64,000 nt of DNA from CAVQMB01 sp963713445 (GTDB taxonomy: Bacteria > Pseudomonadota > Gammaproteobacteria > Competibacterales > Competibacteraceae), in contig CAVQMB010000026.1 in assembly GCA_963713445.1 (NCBI GenBank), forward strand, positions 1 to 64,000, read 5' to 3'. Under the pieces are notes generated by a model. It made no database searches, was not told the origin of the DNA, and saw nothing but the letters and a program-made list of their open reading frames with translations. The translations under genes were made by a program, and so were the position numbers. This document shows, piece after piece, positions 33,868 to 42,185 of the stretch (position 1 is its first letter; each line of letters begins with the position of its first letter).

Positions 33868-34526
33868 TCAGGCGCTGGCCGATTTGGGCCGGGCACCGTA
33901 CGACTTGAATTTTTCAACCACCCGGGCGATTTCCTCGTCGGACAACAGGTTTGGCCCGCCCAGTTGCAGACTCAACACATACTGTTGGGCCAGGACCTCG
34001 ACCTCTTTGGCCAGCCACAGCGCCTTGTAGAGATTCTCGCCAGTGGCGATCACGCCGTGATTGCCCAGCAGGCAGGCCCGGCGGCCCTCCAGCGCAGCCA
34101 GGACGTTCTGTGACAGCTCCGGGGTACCGAACGTGGCGTACGGCGCACAGCGGATGCTGGAGCCACCAGCTGCGGCAACCATATAGTGCACCGCCGGGAT
34201 ATCCATACCGCGGATAGCGAGCGACGTCGCGTACAGTGAATGGGTGTGGACGACTGCGTTGACATCACCACGGTCACGCAAAATGGCCAGATGGAAACGC
34301 CACTCGCTGGACGGCTTCTGGTCAGGGGAATGGTGGCCTTCCCTATCCATAAACACAATGTCTTCCGGTTCCAGTTGCTCGTAAGGTACGCCCGAGGGCG
34401 TAATCAGCAGCCCCCCTGCCAGCGCGTACTGACATTACCGGAAGTGCCTTGATTGATACCAATGTCGTTCATGCGCAGGCAGATCTTAATGACTTCCTGA
34501 CGCACGGCGCGTTCTGTCTGATCCAT
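33868..34526 (-). CDS. class II aldolase/adducin family protein (one-base frameshift)
   Basis: Zinc-dependent aldolase of the L-fuculose-1-phosphate aldolase family. The N-terminus from ATG 34526 (MDQTERAVRQEVIKICLRMN, then DIGINQGTSGNVSTRW) is in one frame. The remainder is in the next, and the switch falls in a run of six C at 34411-34416. One added base restores GLLITPSGVPYEQLEPEDIV and a 219-residue protein of normal length. Zinc ligands appear in VVHTHSLYATSLA and CLLGNHGVIATGE. GGAG lies nine bases before the start. The dehydrogenase gene ends 26 bases upstream on the same strand. A homopolymer sequencing error is the most economical explanation. Confidence 0.85.
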
Positions 34527-34552
34527 GGTACGAGTCTCCAGGGTATTGCGGA

Positions 34553-35602
34553 TTACACGGGATTCAGCAACGGCTCACCCGCGATAAAGCGGCGGAGCTC
34601 TTCGGCCACCATGCGGGCAGCGATCCGGACGGCGGTCAGCGACGCCCCAGCGATGTGGGGTGTCACGGTGACGTTCGGTAGCGCCAGCAACGGCCAGTCC
34701 AGTGCTGGCGGCTCCTGGGAGAACGTATCCAGGAATGCGCTCCGGACCTTGCCGCTGGTCAGCCCCTGGTAAAGGGCATCGTAGTCGACCAGCGGGCCAC
34801 ACGCAGTATTGATAAAGATGACATCGTCCTTCATGCGGGCAAACTCCTGGGCACCGATTAAACCGGTGGCCTCCGCGTGCAACCGGGCGTGCACTGACAC
34901 CACATCACTGCAGCGCAGCACGGTATCCAGATCGACCTGGCGAACACCGTCGGCAACATCCTCCGCCGCCAGCCCGACATACGGATCGCATACCAGAACC
35001 TCGCAGCCAAACGGTTTCAGCAGCCGCACCACCCGGGTGCCGATGTGGCCGTAGCCGACGATGCCGACTGTTTGCGCCGGCAATTCATCGCCGGTGGTTT
35101 CCGCCCGCTGCAGATCGACCCGCCAGTCACCCTGGAACCACGCGGTGTGGCCACGCGTGATCAGCCGGGTTTCGGCAAGAATGGCGCCGATGGTAAATTC
35201 GGCCACGGCGCTGGCGCTAATACCCGGAACGGTGACCACCGGAATGCCATGGGCGCGGCACGCCGCCATGTCGATGTTGAGCGCCCGCCCGCGGGCGACG
35301 GCAATCAGCTTGAGCTGCGGCAGTCGCGCCAGCATGCCAGAGTTGACCGGTGCCAAGCGGTTGACCAGGACATCGGCCCCATCGATAAACGGGAGCAGTT
35401 CATCCGGATCACCCAGAAATTCCTTCAACCCAGCCAGTTCACCGCCGGCAACGTCGTGCACCATGGGCGTGTCGGGCCAGTCCAGTTCCTGGGTGCGATA
35501 ACGCAGATTCACGCCCTCCAGCCGATCGAACGCGTCGAGAAAAAAGTTCGGCCGCATGAAATGATCGCCGATAATCGCCACATTGAAAGCTTGCTCAGTC
35601 AC
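34553..35602 (-). CDS. D-isomer-specific 2-hydroxyacid dehydrogenase, catalytic Arg replaced
   Basis: NAD-dependent dehydrogenase of 349 residues. The Rossmann motif is VGIVGYGHIGTRVVRLLKPF and the substrate-binding loop is NRLAPVNSGML. The usual catalytic triad is Arg (in N-T-A-R-G-P-L-V-D), Glu (in F-x-x-E-P-P) and His (in T-P-H-I-A-G). Here the first reads NTACGPLVDYDAL, so the arginine is a cysteine (TGT for CGT), while FSQEPPALDWPL and TPHIAG are intact. A protein with cysteine here would be expected to be inactive or altered. It forms an operon with the class II aldolase, a pairing seen in sugar-acid catabolism, but no kinase is present. Confidence 0.88.
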   Translation of the reverse strand: MTEQAFNVAIIGDHFMRPNFFLDAFDRLEGVNLRYRTQELDWPDTPMVHDVAGGELAGLKEFLGDPDELLPFIDGADVLVNRLAPVNSGMLARLPQLKLIAVARGRALNIDMAACRAHGIPVVTVPGISASAVAEFTIGAILAETRLITRGHTAWFQGDWRVDLQRAETTGDELPAQTVGIVGYGHIGTRVVRLLKPFGCEVLVCDPYVGLAAEDVADGVRQVDLDTVLRCSDVVSVHARLHAEATGLIGAQEFARMKDDVIFINTACGPLVDYDALYQGLTSGKVRSAFLDTFSQEPPALDWPLLALPNVTVTPHIAGASLTAVRIAARMVAEELRRFIAGEPLLNPV

Positions 35603-35955
35603 GTGCCGTGCGCCTCTGCACTACAAGTTTTGAGGTAGAGAGCCCGGATTGAATCCTCGCCTGCGGCGCGGCCCGGTTTTCCGCACCGCTTCGACCAATC
35701 GGGGGGTTACGTCACAGGGATCGGCGACCGCGTGCCGGGTCAGCAATGCAATCAGGGCAACAAACCCGTGCTGAGTCTGGCTGCGGCACGGCATCTGCTT
35801 GGCTAAGGCCGCCAGCGTGCGGCCCCAACCCCGAGCGATGGGTCAGCGCCTTGCCCGCCTACAGCAAATGCCGGGCGCGGTGCACGTGGTGACCGAAGCC
35901 TTGTCGTCCGAACGCAGCGCAGGCACCGCAGTGCACGAGGGGAGCGTTATCCAGG
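35603..35955 (-). other. gene-poor gap with possible coding remnant
   Basis: No complete gene is present. On the minus strand, a frame from about 35842 to a TAG at 35621-35623 reads like protein (RTLAALAKQMPCRSQTQHGF, then VALIALLTRHAVADPCDVTP, then RLVEAVRKTG). It lacks a start, and an in-frame stop precedes it. It may be the tail of a lost gene upstream of the dehydrogenase operon, for example a kinase, but I cannot identify it. Confidence 0.3.
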
Positions 35956-37269
35956 TCAGCGCTTCTCGGTGCGGCGCTGAGAATCGACCGGTGCCTGGCC
36001 ACCGCCAGCGGGACTCAGTTCGGACTCGATACATTCGAACAACCGCGCCAGCGCACCGCGATTCGCTACCACAGCCCGTCGACCGGTACCGCCGGCCCGA
36101 CTACGCAACACCCCGTCGGCGAGCAGTTCGGCCACACATGACGTCAGCGCCGCCGTATCAGCCACCTGCCACGCACCGCCCGCCACCAGCAAGTGGTTCG
36201 CCGCCTCGGTGAAGTTGAACATGTGCGGGCCAAACACAACCGGCACACCGAGCAGCGCGGGCTCCAGCACGTTGTGGCCTCCGGTGGGCACCAGACTGCC
36301 ACCGACGAACGCCACGTCGGCAGCGGCATAGAACAGCAACAGCTCACCCATGCTGTCCGCCAGAAACACCTGGGTCGACGCACTACAGCGCCGTTGCTGG
36401 CTGCGCCGGACCAGTTCCAGCCCGCGCGCGCGGCAGATGGCCGCCACCTCGTCGAAACGCTCCGGGTGGCGCGGTGCCAACACCAGAAGCAGATCCGGGA
36501 ATGCCGCCCGCAGGCTTTCGAATGCCGTCAGAATCTGCTCGTCCTCACCCTGGTGCGTACTGGCGGCGATCCATACCGAGCGGTTACCAAACAAGCTGCG
36601 CCGCAGCTCGGCACCCTGGGCACGCAGGCCCGATGGCAGACTCAAGTCATACTTGATGTTGCCGGTGACCCGCAGGCGAGTGGGCTCCACACCCAACTGC
36701 AGGAAGCGCTGCCCGTCCAGTTCGGACTGGACAGCGATCAGCCTCGCGCAGTTCAGGGTCCGCCGGCTCAAACCCGGCAGCCAGGCGTAGCGACGCGCCG
36801 AGCGTGCCGATAGCCGCGCGTTAGCGATGACCAGTGGGATACCCGCGGCGGCACAGGCATGGAACAAATTGGGCCAGAGTTCGGTTTCCATGATCACGCC
36901 CAGTACCGGCCGGGCCCGGGCCAGGAACCGATCCACCGCGGTGGGTATATCATATGGCAGATAACAATGATAAACGCTGTCGCCCAGTGACTCGCGCACC
37001 TGACGGGATCCGGTCGGGGTCATGCTGGTGATCAGCAAAGACCGCTTCGGGTAGCGCTCACGCAGTGCTCTGATCAGCGGCAGCGCGGCCCGGGTCTCGC
37101 CCAGCGACACTGCATGGACCCAGATGCAACCTTCCGGCACCGGTGCACAGTAGCCAAACCGCTCGCCCCAGCGCAAGCGGTAATCAGGCGCGCGGCGGCC
37201 ACGCGACCACAGCCGTACCACAACGGCTGGAAGCGCCAGATAGAACAGCACGCTGTAGAGGTATCGCAT
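35956..37269 (-). CDS. waaA: 3-deoxy-D-manno-octulosonic acid transferase
   Basis: Transfers KDO from CMP-KDO to lipid IVA at the inner face of the cytoplasmic membrane. The 437-residue protein has an N-terminal anchor helix (MRYLYSVLFYLALPAVVVRL). The catalytic glutamate region is WVHAVSLGETRAALPLIRAL, followed by METELWPNLFHACAAAGIPL. The C-terminal nucleotide-sugar domain contains FVGGSLVPTGGHNVLEPALL and FGPHMFNFTEAA. The frame is intact with a hydrophilic tail (PAGGGQAPVDSQRRTEKR). It follows the aldo/keto reductase by six bases and is the last gene of a three-gene run. Confidence 0.95.
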   Translation of the reverse strand: MRYLYSVLFYLALPAVVVRLWSRGRRAPDYRLRWGERFGYCAPVPEGCIWVHAVSLGETRAALPLIRALRERYPKRSLLITSMTPTGSRQVRESLGDSVYHCYLPYDIPTAVDRFLARARPVLGVIMETELWPNLFHACAAAGIPLVIANARLSARSARRYAWLPGLSRRTLNCARLIAVQSELDGQRFLQLGVEPTRLRVTGNIKYDLSLPSGLRAQGAELRRSLFGNRSVWIAASTHQGEDEQILTAFESLRAAFPDLLLVLAPRHPERFDEVAAICRARGLELVRRSQQRRCSASTQVFLADSMGELLLFYAAADVAFVGGSLVPTGGHNVLEPALLGVPVVFGPHMFNFTEAANHLLVAGGAWQVADTAALTSCVAELLADGVLRSRAGGTGRRAVVANRGALARLFECIESELSPAGGGQAPVDSQRRTEKR

Positions 37270-37275
37270 CGCTCC

Positions 37276-38070
37276 TCAGCTCAGCTCGCTCAGGGCCTGC
37301 CGGGCCGCCGCCACGTCGGCCCGAAGATGGATGGGATTGAGGGTTCCGATGACCACGCTGGCGACCCCGGGCTGCTTCAACAAAAGTTGCAAGGATGCGG
37401 CCAGCGGATCAGGCGCGGCAACGGCCGCCAGATGACCACTGACCAGCCCTTTCTTGATCAGCACGCCACGCTCCAGCGCCCGGGCCGCCCGGATCACAGG
37501 CAGTTCCGCTCGATACTGCAGATTATAGGTCACCATGACCAGGTCGCAGCAGGCCAGGGCCGCCAAACCGCCGGCGACGGTCTTGCCGGAAAAGCCAATC
37601 GCGCGCACCAGGCCGGTCGCCTTGAGTTGGAGCAGCGTCGGCAGACACTCTTGATGCTGCAGCAGCGCCAGGTCATCGCCATCTGAATGAACCAGCACAT
37701 AGTCAAGATAGTCGGTCCGCAGCCGCCGCAGACTGCGCTCGACACTGGTACGCACCGCCGCCGCTGAAAAATCGAAACGTGATCGGCCACCCCGGAACGT
37801 CTCGCCTACCTTGCTGCCGAGCACCCACTGACGCCTGGCGCCGGGCAACAAGCGGCCCAGGCGTTCTTCGCTGCTGCCATAGGCCGGCGCGGTGTCCAAC
37901 AGGTTGATGCCAAGGTCGCGTGCCAACGTCAGCAGCTCGACCACCGTCCGGTCATCCGGCAGTTCGAAACCGTGTGGATACTTGACGCCCTGGTTACGGC
38001 CGAGTTTGACCGTTCCCAGCCCCAGAGGGCTGACCATCAGCCCGGTCGTACCCAGCGACCTCAGTTCCAT
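37276..38070 (-). CDS. aldo/keto reductase
   Basis: NADPH-dependent oxidoreductase of 264 residues, on the short side for the family. The tetrad is visible: Asp and Tyr in LLDTAPAYGSSEERLG, Lys in VLGSKVGETF, His in YVLVHSDGDDL. The C-terminal cofactor-binding segment is VASVVIGTLNPIHLRADV. The ATG lies inside the end of the FAD oxidoreductase gene (ten-base overlap), so the two are translationally linked. The substrate is unknown. The link to the upstream oxidase suggests that both act on the same small carbonyl or hydroxy acid. Confidence 0.88.
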   Translation of the reverse strand: MELRSLGTTGLMVSPLGLGTVKLGRNQGVKYPHGFELPDDRTVVELLTLARDLGINLLDTAPAYGSSEERLGRLLPGARRQWVLGSKVGETFRGGRSRFDFSAAAVRTSVERSLRRLRTDYLDYVLVHSDGDDLALLQHQECLPTLLQLKATGLVRAIGFSGKTVAGGLAALACCDLVMVTYNLQYRAELPVIRAARALERGVLIKKGLVSGHLAAVAAPDPLAASLQLLLKQPGVASVVIGTLNPIHLRADVAAARQALSELS

Positions 38071-39239
38071 GCTAGAGCCTCACGGTTCCAGGGGTAATCG
38101 CCCTGGCGGGGTCGCGGCCAGTCCGCCGGCAGCGGATCACTGAATCCGGGTTCAATACCCTGCTCATGCAAGGCCGCCAACACCGCGTCGGCTAGCATAG
38201 GTGTCAGCGCCAGTTTCGTTGGCCAGACGGTCAGTACGGCGCCATCCTGTCGCAGCACCGGCCCGTCCGGGCGCCGGCCCCCGTAGTCATAGCCCTCGGC
38301 CCGGTCGATCCGCAAGGTGGCGAATTCAGCCGCCGTCATATCCAGTTCCGGCAGCTGACTCGCCAGTTCCTGGCGGGCCCGACCAACCTGCGCGGCCGCG
38401 TCACAGTCAACGCCTGTTTCAGCCAGATCACCACCCAGATACCATACTGCCCGGCCGCTCGCATCGCTGTGGCTGGTGACGGTCAGCCGCGGCTTGTCCG
38501 ACCAGCCGAGGAAATGCCCGAACAGGGGCGGCAGATAAGGCGCGCGCATAAGCACCATGTGCAACGGCCGACGCTGCATGGGTATCGCACTCAAGTCGCC
38601 ATTGCCAGCGCCGGCAGCCAACACCACCCGTTGTGCCTGCAGCCGCAGCCTGCGCTCGTTACCGGCGGTCAGTTCCAGGCAGCCTCCGCTGGGATGGTGG
38701 TCCACCTGGCCCAGGGCAAGCGCACTGGTCTGCCCGTCGGTAAGCGCCGCCACCAGCGAAGCGGTCGCCACCACCGGCTCATCGAGCTGATAGACCGCGC
38801 CGCGAAAATCGGAGTCGGTGAGCGCCACCGGGTGGGCGGTAGATGGCAACGGTCGTACCCTACCGCGCACGGCTTTGCTGGCAAAAAATCCCGCCAGCCG
38901 GCCAACGCCGGCACTAGCGATCAGATACTGGTGGCCAGCCAGTGCCCCGACCGAACGCAAGTCCACCTCACCCGTACCCGCCAGACACTGGCGCCACCGG
39001 GCGGGCATCGCCGCGATCGACTCGCTGGCACCACTCAGCCTGCCACCGAGGGCATACTTCATGCCGCCATGAATGATGCCCTGGGATGCCAGGGTCTGTC
39101 CGCCGCCCAGCGCCACGGCTTCAACCAGCACGGCGTGGTAACCCGAGCTGCGCAACCGTGCCAGAATCCACAGCCCGGCGATGCCGCCGCCGATGACGGC
39201 AACATCCACCCGGCACGAGGGAACCTTCATAGCGCTCAT
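38061..39239 (-). CDS. FAD-dependent oxidoreductase (DAO family)
   Basis: A 392-residue flavoprotein of the D-amino-acid oxidase/glycerol-3-phosphate dehydrogenase superfamily. The dinucleotide-binding motif is VAVIGGGIAGLWILARLRSS, followed by a flavin-contacting segment QTLASQGIIHGGMKYALGG. The middle part includes VVLAAGAGNGDLSA. Near the C-terminus RIDRAEGYDYGGRRPDGPVL and VWPTKLALTPMLAD contain the expected second FAD-binding stretch. No signal peptide is visible. It heads the oxidoreductase-AKR-waaA run, and its promoter region is shared divergently with the Fe-S protein operon. Substrate unknown. Confidence 0.82.
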   Translation of the reverse strand: MSAMKVPSCRVDVAVIGGGIAGLWILARLRSSGYHAVLVEAVALGGGQTLASQGIIHGGMKYALGGRLSGASESIAAMPARWRQCLAGTGEVDLRSVGALAGHQYLIASAGVGRLAGFFASKAVRGRVRPLPSTAHPVALTDSDFRGAVYQLDEPVVATASLVAALTDGQTSALALGQVDHHPSGGCLELTAGNERRLRLQAQRVVLAAGAGNGDLSAIPMQRRPLHMVLMRAPYLPPLFGHFLGWSDKPRLTVTSHSDASGRAVWYLGGDLAETGVDCDAAAQVGRARQELASQLPELDMTAAEFATLRIDRAEGYDYGGRRPDGPVLRQDGAVLTVWPTKLALTPMLADAVLAALHEQGIEPGFSDPLPADWPRPRQGDYPWNREALAWN

Positions 39240-39297
39240 CTATCAAGCGTATTGATCTTTGAAATTGGACGCAAAACCCGCAAACTCGTTAAAGTTG

Positions 39298-39316
39298 GTT
39301 TAGACTCATTCTAAAC
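39298..39316 (+). promoter_or_regulatory. Fur/PerR-like palindromic operator
   Basis: GTTTAGA-CTCAT-TCTAAAC is a perfect seven-base inverted repeat with a five-base spacer, 28 bases before the Fe-S protein start. Its AT-rich TTTAGAnnnnnTCTAAA form resembles operators of Fur-family regulators. Genes of this Fe-S/DUF3501 type are often grouped with rubrerythrin and peroxide control, so a PerR-type regulator is a reasonable candidate. Confidence 0.55.
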
Positions 39317-39343
39317 TGATTCGACGGCAGAAGGAGATCCAGT

Positions 39344-40693
39344 ATGGCAACATCCCCCGCCAGTGCGACCCGTGAAGGCAACCTCGAGGCTCCCACGCGT
39401 CACCCGTTGGACTGGCAGAGTGAGGAATTCTACAGCCAGGACGCCCTGTTCCAGGAGATGGAGCGGGTGTTCGACATCTGCCATGGTTGCCGCCGGTGCG
39501 TCAGTTTATGCCATGCGTTTCCCTCCTTATTCGATTTGGTAGACGAATCGGAGACTCTTGAGGTCGACGGCGTGGCCAAATCGGACTATTGGAAAGTGGT
39601 CGATCACTGTTATCTGTGCGACCTCTGCTATATGACCAAGTGCCCCTATGTACCGCCGCATCCCTGGAATGTCGACTTTCCCCACCTGATGCTGCGGGCC
39701 AAGGCGGTTAAATTCCAGCAGGGCGACGTCCGTCGCCGGGATCGCCTGCTGACATCGACCGATGCCGTCGGCAAACTGGCCAGCATCCCGGTTGTCGCAG
39801 AGACGGTCAACGCGGCCAATCGCAGCCCGGCGCTGCGCAAGCTGCTCGACAAGACACTCGGGGTCCATCCCGACGCCAAACTTCCCGAATATCACAGTGA
39901 TACTGCCCGCCGTCGGCTGCGCGGCCACCAAAGCTTGAACGGCCAACCCGAGGAGATCGGCCGCACCCGCGGCAAGGCCGCGCTGTTCACGACCTGTTAC
40001 GGCAATTACAACCAGCCGCAGATCGCCGCGGATATGGTCAAAGTATTCGAGCACAACGCCATCCCCATGTCGCTGGTTGAGAAAGAACAGTGCTGCGGCA
40101 TGCCCAAGCTGGAACTGGGTGATCTGCAGGCGGTGGCGCGCGCCAAACAGGCTAATATACCGGTACTGGCGAAAATGATCGACGCAGGCTGGGACATCGT
40201 GGCACCAGTACCCTCGTGCGTACTGATGTTCAAACAGGAATTGCCGCTCATGTTCCCTGATGACGCCACGGTCGCCAAGGTCAAGGCGCACATCTTCGAT
40301 CCGTTCGAATACCTGATGCTGCGCCACCGCGAAGGCAAGCTGCGAACCGATTTCAAGCAATCGCTAGGCAAAATTGCCTATCACGCGGCCTGCCACTTGC
40401 GGGTGCAGAATATTGGCCTGAAAACACGCGAACTGCTCGAGTTGATTCCCGACACCGAGGTCGAGCCAATCGAACGCTGCTCGGGCCATGACGGCACCTA
40501 TGCCGTGAAGTCCGAATTCCACGAGATTTCGATGAAAATCTGCCGGCCGGTGGTGAACCGGGTCAAGCAGGCTGAGGCCAAATACTATGCCAGCGACTGT
40601 CCGATGGCGGGCGATCAAATCGAAAACGGCCTCGCCGGCGATCAGCCGGCAGCGCATCCAATGAGTCTGCTACGCCAGGCCTACGGCCTGTAA
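39344..40693 (+). CDS. Fe-S oxidoreductase (heterodisulfide-reductase-like, CCG domains)
   Basis: Cytoplasmic or peripheral Fe-S protein of 449 residues. Two cubane sites are visible: CHGCRRCVSLC near residue 46 and CYLCDLCYMTKCPYVPPHPW near residue 88. Two CCG-type domains follow, with EKEQCCGMPKLELGDL and YHAACHLRVQN/ERCSGHDGTYAVK. AAGGAGAT precedes the ATG. A rubrerythrin gene usually completes the trio with this protein and DUF3501, but none is present. The overlying palindromic site suggests regulation by a Fur-family protein. A role in peroxide or oxygen protection is inferred from family context only. Confidence 0.85.
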   Translation: MATSPASATREGNLEAPTRHPLDWQSEEFYSQDALFQEMERVFDICHGCRRCVSLCHAFPSLFDLVDESETLEVDGVAKSDYWKVVDHCYLCDLCYMTKCPYVPPHPWNVDFPHLMLRAKAVKFQQGDVRRRDRLLTSTDAVGKLASIPVVAETVNAANRSPALRKLLDKTLGVHPDAKLPEYHSDTARRRLRGHQSLNGQPEEIGRTRGKAALFTTCYGNYNQPQIAADMVKVFEHNAIPMSLVEKEQCCGMPKLELGDLQAVARAKQANIPVLAKMIDAGWDIVAPVPSCVLMFKQELPLMFPDDATVAKVKAHIFDPFEYLMLRHREGKLRTDFKQSLGKIAYHAACHLRVQNIGLKTRELLELIPDTEVEPIERCSGHDGTYAVKSEFHEISMKICRPVVNRVKQAEAKYYASDCPMAGDQIENGLAGDQPAAHPMSLLRQAYGL

Positions 40694-40736
40694 GCCTCTG
40701 GCCGGACCATTCATGTCAGGACATGGAGACCACAGC

Positions 40737-41321
40737 ATGCAAAAATTGACACGCGAATCGCTTTATACACTGGAGGACTACGCGCGCGCGCGCCCGGAGT
40801 TCCGCCGGCGGGTTATGGAACACAAGCGCCACCGCAAGGTGCCACTGGGTCCCAATGCCACCCTGTATTTCGAGGATACTCTGACGATCCAGTATCAGGT
40901 GCAGGAAGTGCTGCGGGTAGAACGTCTGTTTGAGCCGGCCGAGGTGCAGGACGAACTGGACGCCTACAACCCGTTGATCCCCGACGCCAGCAACTGGAAA
41001 GCGGTATTCATGATCGAATTCAGCGACGAAGCCGAACGCCGCCAGGCGCTGGCCAGGCTGATCGGTATCGAGGACCGGGTCTGGCTGCAGGTCCACGGAT
41101 TCGCCCCGGTTTACGCCATCGCTGATGAGGATCTCGACCGGGAGACCGCCGAGAAAACCTCCGCCGTCCACTTTGTGCGGTTCGAACTCGCGCCGGATAT
41201 GATCGCGGCCGTGAGACGCGGCGCCAACATTGCCGCCGGTGTGGATCATCCCGGGTATCGCTACGAGCTTCCCGCCCTGGCGCCCGACGTGCGGCAGTCG
41301 CTGGCCAACGACCTGCCATAG
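40737..41321 (+). CDS. DUF3501 family protein
   Basis: A 194-residue protein beginning MQKLTRESLYTLEDYARARP. I chose the ATG at 40737 because GGAG lies eight bases upstream; an ATG at 40713 is possible. Typical segments are FRRRVMEHKRHRKVPLGPNA, TLYFEDTLTIQYQVQEVLRV and VHFVRFELAPDMIAAVRRGA. The function of DUF3501 is unknown. It is commonly the partner of the preceding Fe-S protein. Convergent DUF1614 lies 20 bases away with no obvious terminator. Confidence 0.88.
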   Translation: MQKLTRESLYTLEDYARARPEFRRRVMEHKRHRKVPLGPNATLYFEDTLTIQYQVQEVLRVERLFEPAEVQDELDAYNPLIPDASNWKAVFMIEFSDEAERRQALARLIGIEDRVWLQVHGFAPVYAIADEDLDRETAEKTSAVHFVRFELAPDMIAAVRRGANIAAGVDHPGYRYELPALAPDVRQSLANDLP

Positions 41322-41341
41322 CTTAGATCACGCGCGCCCGG

Positions 41342-42043
41342 TCAGTGCGGCCGGGCACGGCGGCGCAGCGGCAGCGATGCCAGGATCACCGCGATCACAC
41401 CAGTCAGGAATACCCCGTCGAAGGTGCCGGCACCGCCGATTGAGGCAACCGGCGCCCCCAGACCCTGAATCCGGTCCAGATTGAGCAGGTCGGCACCGAT
41501 CAGGGTACCCATGCTCCCGGCAATGTATGCCAGTGCAGGTGCACGCTGGCGCGTCAGAAGAACTGCCACCAGTGCGGCGATCAGCGGCGGCAGAAAAGTC
41601 GGCACGGCGATACCGACGCCACGGACCGGCTCGGCCATCAGGTGCACAGCAACCGTGACCAGCGCAACGCCGATCAATCCCTGCAGCCACAACCGGTTAC
41701 GGATCAGCAGATAAAGCGACAACAGCGTCGGCACCACAGCCCCACCCACATTGACTGCAATCAGTGTCCCGGGCCAGTTCTGGACCACCGGTATCACGTA
41801 GCGCATGCCGAAGAAATCGACCACCTGGCCGGTCACTACCGGTTCAGGTGCCAGCCGCAACACGGGCAGGTTGACGTAGCTCCCGACCAGTGACGCCAGT
41901 AGCAGCAGCACTACAAAGCGCGGCGCGATACCGACCCGCTCGTAGACATAGGACAGCACATGCAGCTCTAGCAGGACAACCAGGAAGCCGAGCAGCACAA
42001 ACAGCATGAGGTAAATCGGGTAATCGAGCGGAAAATAGTCCAT
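41342..42043 (-). CDS. DUF1614 membrane protein
   Basis: A 233-residue protein with about six or seven hydrophobic helices (LMLFVLLGFLVVLLELHVLS, then FVVLLLLASLVGSYVNLPVL). The conserved loops NVGGAVVPTLLSLYLLIRNR and GSMGTLIGADLLNLDRIQGL are those of DUF1614, and the short motif ASIGGAGTFDGVFLTGVIAV near the end is also characteristic. No function is established. It is monocistronic and convergent with the DUF3501 gene. Confidence 0.8.
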   Translation of the reverse strand: MDYFPLDYPIYLMLFVLLGFLVVLLELHVLSYVYERVGIAPRFVVLLLLASLVGSYVNLPVLRLAPEPVVTGQVVDFFGMRYVIPVVQNWPGTLIAVNVGGAVVPTLLSLYLLIRNRLWLQGLIGVALVTVAVHLMAEPVRGVGIAVPTFLPPLIAALVAVLLTRQRAPALAYIAGSMGTLIGADLLNLDRIQGLGAPVASIGGAGTFDGVFLTGVIAVILASLPLRRRARPH

Positions 42044-42185
42044 GGTCAGCTCATCGTCTCAGAGGGCGGTTCGGCCGCTGCAAGAATTGCGACAACCGGC
42101 GGCGGCCGGCACCCACCCGGCTGCTGGCTTCCGCGTTACCACGCGTGCGGCAGCATAGCGCAGGCGGAGCCCGTCCGACTGCGCG

